A DNA stretch of 10,548 nucleotides from Clostridiales bacterium (GTDB taxonomy: Bacteria > Bacillota > Clostridia > Oscillospirales > Oscillospiraceae). Position 1 is the stretch's first letter; every line of letters starts with the position of its first letter. Shown here one piece after another: positions 1-6,459 of this stretch. A program made the position numbers and the translations under genes. The stretch is taken from assembly GCA_003516765.1 (NCBI GenBank), contig DPCD01000173.1, forward strand, positions 5,162 through 15,709. The letters are read 5' to 3'. Under the pieces are notes generated by a model, which saw nothing but the letters and a program-made list of their open reading frames with translations, was not told the DNA's origin and did not search any database.

Positions 1-1908
1 GCAGCCATCCTTTGCCAAGAATTCTGTATCTTCGCGGACAAATTTGATCTGCGTCCCGGCCTCCCACGCAGCCTCCCGGATGCCCCGGAGCATCGCCCCG
101 TCCTCGCAAATGGCCGTGAGCGGCAGGTAGAGCGTGTCGACGCGGGTTCTGGATAATAGCTGCGCCGCGCCGTTGCAGTGGTCGGCGTCCGGATGCGTCA
201 GAAAAAGCCGCTCGACCCGAAACACACCGTTTCCTTCGAGATAGCGCGCAGCAAGCTCGCCGCTCTCGTTCTGCACACCGCCGCAGTCAACAATGCTCGT
301 CTCGCCGTCCGCCGTGTAAACCAGACACTGTCCCTGCCCCACATCGAGCGCCGTGAACGTGAAGCCCGCGCTGCGGTAATCAAGCGCGGAAAGCCCCATG
401 CAAAGCGCAAACGTGACGGCAAGGCACCCAAGCGTCAAAGACGCGCGCAGCCTTTTCGGCTGCAAACAGATCACCCATACCGCGCAGAAGAAAAATACCG
501 CCCAGACCGCAGCATACGGGTTATCCAGAGAAACCGCGCTGTAAGGAAGCCGCGAGAACGCGCCGATCACACCAAGCACCAGCTGCGCCGCGCACCCGAT
601 CAGCCAGCCGGGACCCAGCCCGATGGGCAGGCAGATGCAGGACGCTGCCGCCGTCGCCAGTCCTGCCGAGAAAATCAGGCTGATCAGCCACAGGCAAAGC
701 GCGTTCGTCACAAAGCCCGACACAGACACCACGCCGAAATAGACCGCGCAGATCGGAAGGGAAAACGCACTTGAGGCAAGCGAGCAGCATGTCGCGGTAA
801 TGCCGGGTCTAAGTCCCCGCGCGAGAAACGGATGATGGTCCTCCAGGTGCGCATAGGTCTTCGAGTCGACCATCGCGTGGTACAAAGGCTTCGAAAACAG
901 CAGAATGCCGCCTGTCGACGCAAACGACAGCAGCAGCCCCACATTGCGCAGCGACCACGGATTTTCCGCCAGCAGCACCAACAGCGCGGCAGAAAACGCC
1001 GTCCACGGGTCGCGTTCGCGCCGTACCAGTCCCGATACAAGCAGCATCGTCTGCATGATACCCGCGCGGACGCTTGAAGCGTTTGCGCCCGTTAACAGCA
1101 CGAAAAACCAGACGAGCGGAATACCCAGCGCGGCGCAGAGCACACGCTTTTTCGCACAGAGCAGCATCACCAGACCTGCAAGCAGGCTCACATGCATGCC
1201 CGACACTGCCACCACATGATACACGCCGCTGCGCGACAGGTCATTTCGCAGCGCGTAGGAAAGATTCTGTTTATCGCCCGTCAGAAGCGCCTGCAGAAAG
1301 CCAGCGGCGTCCGCCGGAAAGATTTGCGTGCATACCCGCTTGAGCCGCTCGGCGGCATAGACTGGGAAATACCGCAGCGAGCGCGTCCCTGCTTCTACCG
1401 TCAGCTCGCCCTTCGCCGACGCGCACATCCAGACTCCGCGCGAGGCGTAATACTCGTCGCGCTCCAGATTGTCCGGGCTTGCCGCGCGCAGCTTTGCCGT
1501 GCACGTGACGCGGTCGCCGGGCAAAAGCGTCTCATCGGACGAGTAATAAAGCACCGCGCGGATACTCCGGGGCTCTGCCTCCACGCAAACAAGAACGGCG
1601 CTTCCATAGCGCGAGCTTGTCGGATATTCCAGAACCTCCGCCGAAATCTCTGCCTGCTGCCGCGCGCAGAACGCCTCAATCGGACGAAGCAGCACTGCCC
1701 GATAGACCCCGCACCATGCAAGCGCCAGCGACAGCCCCAGAAGCGCCGGCAAAAGCCGCTGCAAATGAAGCTGCTTCCGGAACCCCAACGCCAGCACGCA
1801 GAGCGCCGCAGCAATTGCCGCCAGAAGATACGCGCCGGAGCGAAAATGCGCCACACACGCGGCGCAGCCGATCGAAAAGCCGGCCGTGAACCGGCACAGA
1901 CGTCTCAT
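1..1908 (-). CDS. comEC: ComEC/Rec2 DNA internalisation channel, C-terminus cut by window edge
   Basis: ComEC is the inner-membrane channel that passes single-stranded DNA into the cell during natural transformation. The frame is open without a stop from an ATG at 1908-1906 to position 1, giving 636 residues. The N-terminal third is membrane segments plus a soluble DUF4131-like region. The Competence domain follows, with the diagnostic VSGMHVS at about residues 235-241 and many hydrophobic helices. The start of the metallo-beta-lactamase domain shows DVGQGQ at 522-527 and THPDADH at 571-577, which supplies the HxDxDH metal motif usual in ComEC. Family members are generally 700-800 residues, so only the end of that domain is missing. 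An in-frame TAA at 1914-1912 forces the ATG at 1908. No good Shine-Dalgarno precedes it, and the start overlaps the upstream XRE gene as ATGA, which suggests translational coupling. Identity is secure; activity in transformation is not shown. Confidence 0.95.
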   Translation of the reverse strand, partial: MRRLCRFTAGFSIGCAACVAHFRSGAYLLAAIAAALCVLALGFRKQLHLQRLLPALLGLSLALAWCGVYRAVLLRPIEAFCARQQAEISAEVLEYPTSSRYGSAVLVCVEAEPRSIRAVLYYSSDETLLPGDRVTCTAKLRAASPDNLERDEYYASRGVWMCASAKGELTVEAGTRSLRYFPVYAAERLKRVCTQIFPADAAGFLQALLTGDKQNLSYALRNDLSRSGVYHVVAVSGMHVSLLAGLVMLLCAKKRVLCAALGIPLVWFFVLLTGANASSVRAGIMQTMLLVSGLVRRERDPWTAFSAALLVLLAENPWSLRNVGLLLSFASTGGILLFSKPLYHAMVDSKTYAHLEDHHPFLARGLRPGITATCCSLASSAFSLPICAVYFGVVSVSGFVTNALCLWLISLIFSAGLATAAASCICLPIGLGPGWLIGCAAQLVLGVIGAFSRLPYSAVSLDNPYAAVWAVFFFCAVWVICLQPKRLRASLTLGCLAVTFALCMGLSALDYRSAGFTFTALDVGQGQCLVYTADGETSIVDCGGVQNESGELAARYLEGNGVFRVERLFLTHPDADHCNGAAQLLSRTRVDTLYLPLTAICEDGAMLRGIREAAWEAGTQIKFVREDTEFLAKDGC

Positions 1909-2111
1909 TTCTTACGCTCGGTCAGCCCGAGCAGATAGTCGGTCGACACATGATAATACTCCGCCAGCCGGATGACCGCCTAGACTGGAATTTCGCGCTC
2001 ACCAAGCTCATAGCGCCGGTAGACGCACCGCTGCATATTCAAATAGTCCGCAATCGTCTGCTGGGTCTTGTCAGCGTCCTCCCGCAAATCGCGGATTCTG
2101 GAAAAATACAT
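1905..2111 (-). pseudogene. small XRE-family helix-turn-helix regulator interrupted by in-frame amber codon
   Basis: Reading from ATG 2111-2109, with GGTGA a few bases upstream, gives 43 residues beginning MYFSRIRDLRED. The helix-turn-helix core is around QQTIADYLNMQ, followed by VYRRYELGEREIPV. A TAG at 1982-1980 then interrupts the frame. Beyond it the same frame continues for 24 codons (AVIRLAEYYHV, then STDYLLGLTERKK) to TGA at 1907-1905. That tail, ending in DYLLGLT, is the standard end of the 65-70-residue Cro/C1-type regulators common in Firmicutes mobile elements and autoregulated loci. A single transition would restore Trp (TGG) or Gln (CAG); Trp fits my memory of relatives. The TGA overlaps the comEC ATG by four bases, so this looks like the first gene of an XRE-comEC operon. 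It may be a recent pseudogene, a sequencing error or a readthrough codon. A longer start at 2192 is less likely because its extra residues resemble no family member. Confidence 0.8.
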
Positions 2112-2130
2112 GATAATCACCGGAAATGAT

Positions 2131-2143
2131 GATACCATTCGGT
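2131..2143. repeat. direct repeat copy 1 upstream of XRE gene (candidate operator)
   Basis: GATACCATTCGGT on the plus strand, 20 bases upstream of the XRE start codon. A near-identical copy lies 32 bases away. Each copy contains ACC-N4-GGT, a short dyad of the kind XRE dimers bind. On the minus strand the copy contains TGGTATCAT, which could also serve as an extended -10 element. The operator role is inferred. Confidence 0.5.
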
Positions 2144-2162
2144 GCCATTTGCAAGCAGAAAA

Positions 2163-2175
2163 GATACCATACGGT
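2163..2175. repeat. direct repeat copy 2 upstream of XRE gene (candidate operator)
   Basis: GATACCATACGGT on the plus strand, differing from copy 1 by one base out of 13. The start-to-start distance of 32 bases is about three helical turns, so both copies would present on the same DNA face. It contains the same ACC-N4-GGT dyad. The operator role is inferred. Confidence 0.5.
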
Positions 2176-2230
2176 CTCTTTTTTCGTCGCAATCCGACAA
2201 ATCCAACAGTTGCTTCCAGCTTCCTCTCTC

Positions 2231-2263
2231 AAAAAATGCCGCCCGGAGAATCCGGGCGGCATT
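2231..2263 (-). terminator. intrinsic terminator of the 165-residue hypothetical gene
   Basis: A perfect 13-bp stem (AATGCCGCCCGGA pairing 2235-2247 with 2251-2263) closes a 3-base loop. In the minus direction a run of six U follows (plus-strand A run 2231-2236). It lies 13 bases past the stop codon at 2276 and separates that gene from the XRE-comEC unit. Confidence 0.92.
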
Positions 2264-2275
2264 GTCTCAATTGGC

Positions 2276-2773
2276 TTACTCAGCCTTGTCCTCGCCGTCG
2301 ACAACCTCGATCTTGATTTCCGGGGTCTCAGCGGGCGCTTCGGGCGCAGCCTGCTCGCAGCAGCAGGGCGTCTCGGTGCAGGCGCAGGGCGCTTCTTTGG
2401 AAGCGGTCTGTTCCTGTTCGGGCTGTGCGTCGGCAAAATCCTCCGCAGATGCTGCGGGCGCTTCGGAAGGAGTCTCGTTGGCTGCCTTCACGTCGTCGAT
2501 GTAGTCCTTCAGCTCGGCGATGAGCTTCTTGGACTCGTCGATCTTCTGGCACCACGGCAGATACTCCGCCGTATCCATCTCCTCGCCGACGGCATAATCC
2601 CGGTAATAGAGCTTACCGAGCTGTGCCTCCGCCTTGCGGATTTTGTCTTCCTCGGCGTAGATGGAAACGTTTGCCTTTGCCACAGCGGCAAGAATCTTTG
2701 CCTTTTGGGTCGCCGTCTGTGCAGCGTCGACCGCAAACTTCTTTACGCTTTCAAAATTCTCAGTCAGATTCAT
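2276..2773 (-). CDS. hypothetical protein with helical N-terminus and Cys-rich acidic tail
   Basis: A 165-residue soluble protein of unknown function. Residues 1-100 look almost wholly alpha-helical, with amphipathic, probably coiled-coil segments at about 5-60 and 76-98 and a YLPWCQKI link between them. Residues 100-165 are low complexity, rich in Ala, Pro and Glu. They hold six-base-spaced cysteines at 130 and 132 and a CCC triplet at 137-139, then an acidic end. There is no signal peptide or membrane segment. Similar small helical proteins occur in Oscillospiraceae, some with a zinc ribbon at the C-terminus; a degenerate metal site is possible here but the CxxC pairs of a true ribbon are absent. 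The start is supported by GGGAG seven bases upstream. The gene has its own promoter and terminator, so it appears to be monocistronic. I do not assign a function. Confidence 0.85.
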   Translation of the reverse strand: MNLTENFESVKKFAVDAAQTATQKAKILAAVAKANVSIYAEEDKIRKAEAQLGKLYYRDYAVGEEMDTAEYLPWCQKIDESKKLIAELKDYIDDVKAANETPSEAPAASAEDFADAQPEQEQTASKEAPCACTETPCCCEQAAPEAPAETPEIKIEVVDGEDKAE

Positions 2774-2815
2774 AAAAAGAACTCCCTTCTAAGTTGTAAC
2801 TGTTTCTTATTGTGC

Positions 2816-2821
2816 ATTATA
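2816..2821 (-). promoter_or_regulatory. extended -10 promoter of the Cys-rich hypothetical gene
   Basis: On the minus strand TGCTATAAT provides a consensus -10 (TATAAT) with the TGn extension. No convincing -35 sits at 17 bases (TTCCAC is 19 away), which is usual for extended -10 promoters. The start codon is 43 bases downstream of the element. Confidence 0.7.
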
Positions 2822-2871
2822 GCACACTTCCTCCGCTTTTGTGGAACCTTTGTACATTTTTTTCAAAAAGT

Positions 2872-3747
2872 TCACATTTCGTCCGGATTTTCTGCCGGCG
2901 CTTCCTGCGTTCGCGCGGCGCGGTTGACGAACAGGTCCTCCCGCCGCGGCTTCTTTTTCAGAAGCACCCATGCGATGATGCCGGCTGCGGCAAGGAACGA
3001 CACCGCCGCCACAAGCTGGCTGACACGGATGCCGGTCGAGAACAGATACAGGCTGTCGGTGCGAAGTCCTTCAATCCACGCTCTTCCCAGACCGTACCAC
3101 GCGACGTAGAGCAAAAACACCTCGCCGTCGAACTTCCGCTTTTTGCAGTAGAAATGCAGCCCGATAAAGCCGACCAGATTCCAGACCGACTCATACAGAA
3201 ACGTCGGATGGTAATACGTTACCTTGCCCGCCGCGTCGGCGAGTCCCATCTTGAAAAACGAGTCTGTCACGCTGCCGTGCGCCTCGCGGTTCATGAAGTT
3301 GCCCCAGCGGCCGCAGATCTGCCCGATGAGCACGCCCATCGCGGCGTTATCCAGCATAACCAGCGGCGGAATCTTTTTTACCCTGCTCAGAACCAGGACC
3401 GTGATCGCACCGCCGATGATGCCGCCGTAAATGGCAAGCCCGCCCTCCCAGATGTAGAGCATCGAGATCGGGTTGTCGCGGTAGAGATCCCAGTAGAACA
3501 CGCAGTAGTAAAGCCGCGCACAGATAACGCCGATGGGCACCGCCCACAGCACAAGGTCCAGCACGTCGTCCTGCGTAATGCCGAAGGTCTTCGCGCGGTA
3601 CATCATATACAGAACCGCCAGCAGGAAGCCGCCCGCAATAATAATGCCGTACCAGTAGATATCCTTCCCCATCACCGTGAAGGCGACGGGGCTCGGGTCC
3701 ACAGTGATGCCGAGATTCGGAAACGAAATTGGAGACGTCAGCAGCAT
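2872..3747 (-). CDS. lgt: prolipoprotein diacylglyceryl transferase
   Basis: Lgt transfers diacylglycerol from phosphatidylglycerol to the lipobox cysteine of pre-lipoproteins in the cytoplasmic membrane, the first step of lipoprotein maturation. The 291 residues have the usual seven-helix layout. The Lgt signature is intact: GQICGRWGNFMNREAHG at residues 142-158, containing the key Arg147, Asn150 and Glu155. HPTFLYES and a late RTDSLY segment also match the family. At the position of E. coli His103 (GG..HGG) this protein has Tyr107 (GGLAIYGG). The C-terminus after the last helix is a short basic then acidic tail. The start ATG at 3747 has AAGGAGG seven bases upstream. It overlaps the end of yfmH by 10 bases, so it is the last gene of the yfmF-yfmH-lgt operon. 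No clear terminator follows. A lipoprotein that Lgt could process lies elsewhere in this window. Confidence 0.97.
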   Translation of the reverse strand: MLLTSPISFPNLGITVDPSPVAFTVMGKDIYWYGIIIAGGFLLAVLYMMYRAKTFGITQDDVLDLVLWAVPIGVICARLYYCVFYWDLYRDNPISMLYIWEGGLAIYGGIIGGAITVLVLSRVKKIPPLVMLDNAAMGVLIGQICGRWGNFMNREAHGSVTDSFFKMGLADAAGKVTYYHPTFLYESVWNLVGFIGLHFYCKKRKFDGEVFLLYVAWYGLGRAWIEGLRTDSLYLFSTGIRVSQLVAAVSFLAAAGIIAWVLLKKKPRREDLFVNRAARTQEAPAENPDEM

Positions 3748-5033
3748 GATTTTTCCTCCTTTTCGCGCTTCGGTCGGATAACCGACACGAACGCCAGCTC
3801 TTCTTTGACGTTCTCGCGGATGAATTGTTCCACATCCTCCGCCGTCACGCCCGCGTAAATATCCGGATAGTCCAGATACTCTGCGCCGTCAAAGTAATAC
3901 GCGCACATGCGGTAGCAGGTTCCCTCGAAGCCGTCGAGCCCGCGAAGCCTGCGTCCAGTGACGGATTTTTTGAGCCGGTCCAGCAGCGCCCGGTCGACGC
4001 CGGTTTTTATCACGCACGCCGCCTCCTGCAGGACCTCCTGCAAAATACGCTCAGGCTGCTCGCTGTCTCCGCAGAGCTCCAGCAGCGCCATGCCCTTCAT
4101 GCGCTCGTAGTCGACCGAAAAATCGGCGTCGATGACATTTTCGTCATAGAGCTTCTGATAGAGCTTCGACGATTCGCCGATCAGAATTTCGCCTGCCAGC
4201 TCGCCGATCAGCTCCATGCGCATCGCATCTCGTCCGCGCCCCGCGTCCGGGCAGCGAAAGCCGATGGCAAAGGCGGGCATGGAAATTTCCATCTCCTTTT
4301 CGATGCGCCGGTTCCGGACCTCCTGCGGCTCCGGCGCGCCGTAGCAGCGCTCCACCCGCGCAGGCTTTCCTGCCGGCGTCTGGCGGCGCACCTGGTCGAT
4401 GATTTTCTGCGCGTCCACATCGCCGATCACGCAGACAATCAGGTTCGACGGGTCGTAGAACGTGTCGTGGCAGAGCTTCAGGGTTTCGGCTGTAATTTCT
4501 TCAATGCTCTCGACCGTTCCGGCGATGTTGTTTCGCACCGGATGGTTCTGGTACATGATGCGGAACAGGTTTTCCATCACGGCGGAGTCCGCGCTGTCGT
4601 CATACATCCGGATTTCCTGCGCGATGATGCCGCGCTCTTTCTGCACGCTTTCCTCCGTAAAATACCCGGTCGTGACCATGCGCAGCAGAATCTCCAGATT
4701 TTCTTCCAGATGCTCCGTGCACTCGACATAGTACGCCGTCATGGTGTAGCTCGTAAAGGCATTGTTTGCCCCCGCGTACTTTGCAAATTCCTGCATCGCG
4801 TTTCCCTCGGGCAGGTCAAACATCTTGTGCTCCAGATAGTGCGCCACCCCCTGCGGGGTCGTATATTTTTTGCCGTTCAGAATAAACTCCGCGTCAATCG
4901 AACCGTAGTCGGTCGCGACGAACGCATAGCGCTTGGCAAAGCCGGGCTTTTCGATCACGCGGACCAGCAGCCCGTTTGCAAGGCGCTGCTCAAAATAATG
5001 CTCTGCCAGCTTCGGAAAATCCTTTCGTATCAC
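3738..5033 (-). CDS. yfmH: M16 family metallopeptidase, YfmH/YmfH type (EF-P modification-associated)
   Basis: A 431-residue M16B peptidase. The inverted zinc motif HxxEH is intact as H65-Y-L-E68-H69, and the distal glutamates sit in ERGIIAQE at about 133-140, so this is the catalytically competent partner of the pair. The N-terminus (RLANGLLVRVIEKPGFAK) and GAHYLEH-like region match the YmfH branch rather than mitochondrial-type processing peptidases. In Bacillus subtilis, YmfF and YmfH are linked to the 5-aminopentanol modification of elongation factor P; the substrate is not defined. The start is GTG at 5033, overlapping the yfmF stop as GTGA, with AGGGGG seven bases upstream and no in-frame ATG nearby. 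The C-terminus ends KSCC and overlaps lgt. The SDR gene (ymfI) that follows the pair in Bacillus is not here; lgt takes that position. Confidence 0.93.
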   Translation of the reverse strand: MIRKDFPKLAEHYFEQRLANGLLVRVIEKPGFAKRYAFVATDYGSIDAEFILNGKKYTTPQGVAHYLEHKMFDLPEGNAMQEFAKYAGANNAFTSYTMTAYYVECTEHLEENLEILLRMVTTGYFTEESVQKERGIIAQEIRMYDDSADSAVMENLFRIMYQNHPVRNNIAGTVESIEEITAETLKLCHDTFYDPSNLIVCVIGDVDAQKIIDQVRRQTPAGKPARVERCYGAPEPQEVRNRRIEKEMEISMPAFAIGFRCPDAGRGRDAMRMELIGELAGEILIGESSKLYQKLYDENVIDADFSVDYERMKGMALLELCGDSEQPERILQEVLQEAACVIKTGVDRALLDRLKKSVTGRRLRGLDGFEGTCYRMCAYYFDGAEYLDYPDIYAGVTAEDVEQFIRENVKEELAFVSVIRPKREKEEKSCC

Positions 5034-6295
5034 GCCTGCACCCCCTGAAGCTCATAGATTGTATCCAGCCGCAGCGCGCGCGCCGCCTGCGCCGCCTCTT
5101 CCTTCGTTACGCGCGCAATCGCGTCTGACAGGTCCTGCATCGTGGCGCTGCTTTCCAGCAGAATCTGTCCCATATAAAAGTCGTCCAGCCGTCCGGGGCT
5201 GTCCATTGCGATTTTAAGATCCGAGACAAGATAGCCCCGCGCCGATTCCAGCTCATAATCGCTGATATCGCCCTCGCAGCACGCCTCGAGCTGGCGCAGG
5301 ATTTCCTTCTTTGCCGTCTCGAGCTTGGAAAATTCCACGCCGGAGGCTACCGCCAGCACGCCCTTGAACTTTTCAAACGACGCACTCGCGTAGTAGCAAA
5401 GGGACATCTGCTCGCGCACATTGGTAAAGAGCTTGCTTGTCGCGCCGCCGCCGAAGACCGTCGCCGCAAGCACCAGCGCCGGATAGCGCGGGTCGTTTGC
5501 CGTAATGTCGGTGAAAAAGCCGAGGCTCAGCTTGCCCTGTGTTACGTCCAGCCGCTCCGTCTTCTCCTGCACCGGTCTTGCTGCGGGCGCGGGCGTCGTT
5601 CCGACCGGAACAACCTGCCCGGCGCGCGGAAGCGCCTGGAGCGTCTGCCGCAGAACATCTGCCACCTGCTCCGGCGCGAGGCTTCCCATGTAAAAAAGCT
5701 CCACGCGGCTGGTCTCTAATATCTGTCTGTAATGCGCGTACAGGCTCTGCGGCGTAATTTCGTCCAGATCCTCCGGCTCTCCGATGCGGGGCACACCGTA
5801 GGGCTGTCCGGCGCACATGGTCCGCAGCAGCTGCGAGTTCGCGTAGCTGCGCTTGTCGTTGATGCGCGCGAGCATGGCGTTGAGCAGATTCTGTTTTTCG
5901 CTCTCCACAACGCCAGCCGGAAACGCGCCGTTTTCCAGCCGCGGGGCAAGCAGCAGCTCGGAGAGAAACTCCATCAGGGGCGCGAAAACAGGCTCCTGCA
6001 CGTACTCATCCTGCACATAGTCGCAGTAAAAGCCGACCAGCTGCACCTCGCCCTTTTTGCGGATCAGCGTTCCGATGCTCGCGCCGTACAGCTCGTCGAG
6101 CTTTGCGGAAATCGAGGCGATGTCCGGGTGCTGCACGCTGCCGCGCAGCAGCACGCTCGGAATGAGCGCGTTTGCCGCAGCCTCTTCCTTTTTCATCGGC
6201 CGCAGCAGGTTCAGACTGAAGCAGCCGGTCTTGAATTTGTCGGACTGCACCGCCGTCAGATACACGCCGGGCAGAATCTGGGTTCGATGGTTCAT
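5030..6295 (-). CDS. yfmF: M16 family protein, YfmF/YmfF type, catalytically inactive partner
   Basis: A 421-residue M16-fold protein forming the expected pair with YfmH. It has no HxxEH: the corresponding segment reads SVLLRGSVQHPDIASISAKL, so it cannot bind zinc in the usual way and should act as the non-catalytic subunit. The R/Y substrate-binding pair of M16 C-terminal domains is present (Arg294 in NVREQMSLCYY, Tyr301/302). A Pro/Ala-rich linker at about residues 234-250 joins the two halves. Three in-frame ATGs lie at 6319, 6304 and 6295. I choose 6295 because AAGGA sits eight bases before it, whereas the earlier ones lack a spaced site. It is first in the operon, downstream of a good promoter. 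The EF-P link is knowledge of Bacillus homologues, not visible here. Confidence 0.92.
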   Translation of the reverse strand: MNHRTQILPGVYLTAVQSDKFKTGCFSLNLLRPMKKEEAAANALIPSVLLRGSVQHPDIASISAKLDELYGASIGTLIRKKGEVQLVGFYCDYVQDEYVQEPVFAPLMEFLSELLLAPRLENGAFPAGVVESEKQNLLNAMLARINDKRSYANSQLLRTMCAGQPYGVPRIGEPEDLDEITPQSLYAHYRQILETSRVELFYMGSLAPEQVADVLRQTLQALPRAGQVVPVGTTPAPAARPVQEKTERLDVTQGKLSLGFFTDITANDPRYPALVLAATVFGGGATSKLFTNVREQMSLCYYASASFEKFKGVLAVASGVEFSKLETAKKEILRQLEACCEGDISDYELESARGYLVSDLKIAMDSPGRLDDFYMGQILLESSATMQDLSDAIARVTKEEAAQAARALRLDTIYELQGVQA

Positions 6296-6330
6296 ACGAT
6301 TCATCCTTATCCATTTCATTCATGCGTCAC

Positions 6331-6359
6331 ATCATACCATACAATGCGCAAAAAGTAAA
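6331..6359 (-). promoter_or_regulatory. promoter of yfmF-yfmH-lgt operon
   Basis: On the minus strand: -35 TTTACT (6359-6354), 17-base spacer, -10 TATGAT (6336-6331) with a TGG extension directly before it. The chosen yfmF start codon is 35 bases downstream of the -10. Confidence 0.7.
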
Positions 6360-6410
6360 ACCGCCGCGAAGAAAACCCGTGTAAAAATTACTTGTTATTC
6401 CGGCGGTTTT
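6357..6410. repeat. 10-bp inverted repeat in the divergent yfmF/prmA promoter region
   Basis: AAAACCGCCG at 6357-6366 and its exact reverse complement CGGCGGTTTT at 6401-6410 are separated by 34 bases. The left arm touches the yfmF -35 element. The right arm lies inside the spacer of the proposed prmA promoter. The arms could be binding half-sites for a shared regulator, or the stem of an old terminator; neither strand has a U run after the stem. Confidence 0.55.
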
Positions 6411-6420
6411 CATGTAAACT
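6392..6420 (+). promoter_or_regulatory. possible promoter of prmA
   Basis: TTGTTA (6392-6397), 17-base spacer, TAAACT (6415-6420), each matching consensus at four of six bases. It lies 40 bases before the prmA start. Other weak -10 candidates (TATCAT, TATTAT) occur just downstream, so the exact promoter is uncertain. Confidence 0.4.
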
Positions 6421-6459
6421 GTATCATGTATTATTTTGACCCTTTTAAGGAGGCTTATC

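Noticed and set aside
1..1908. Apparent break-up of comEC into many short overlapping frames on both strands
   Set aside because: Reading the minus frame codon by codon shows no stop from 1908 to 1; the short frames are shadows produced by high GC.
2126..3109. 327-residue plus-strand frame across the XRE upstream region, terminator and Cys-rich gene
   Set aside because: It runs through a terminator, a promoter and part of lgt; no recognisable domain.
3825..5048. 407-residue plus-strand frame opposite yfmH
   Set aside because: Mirror of the coding frame with no motif and no ribosome site; yfmH has an intact HxxEH and operon context.
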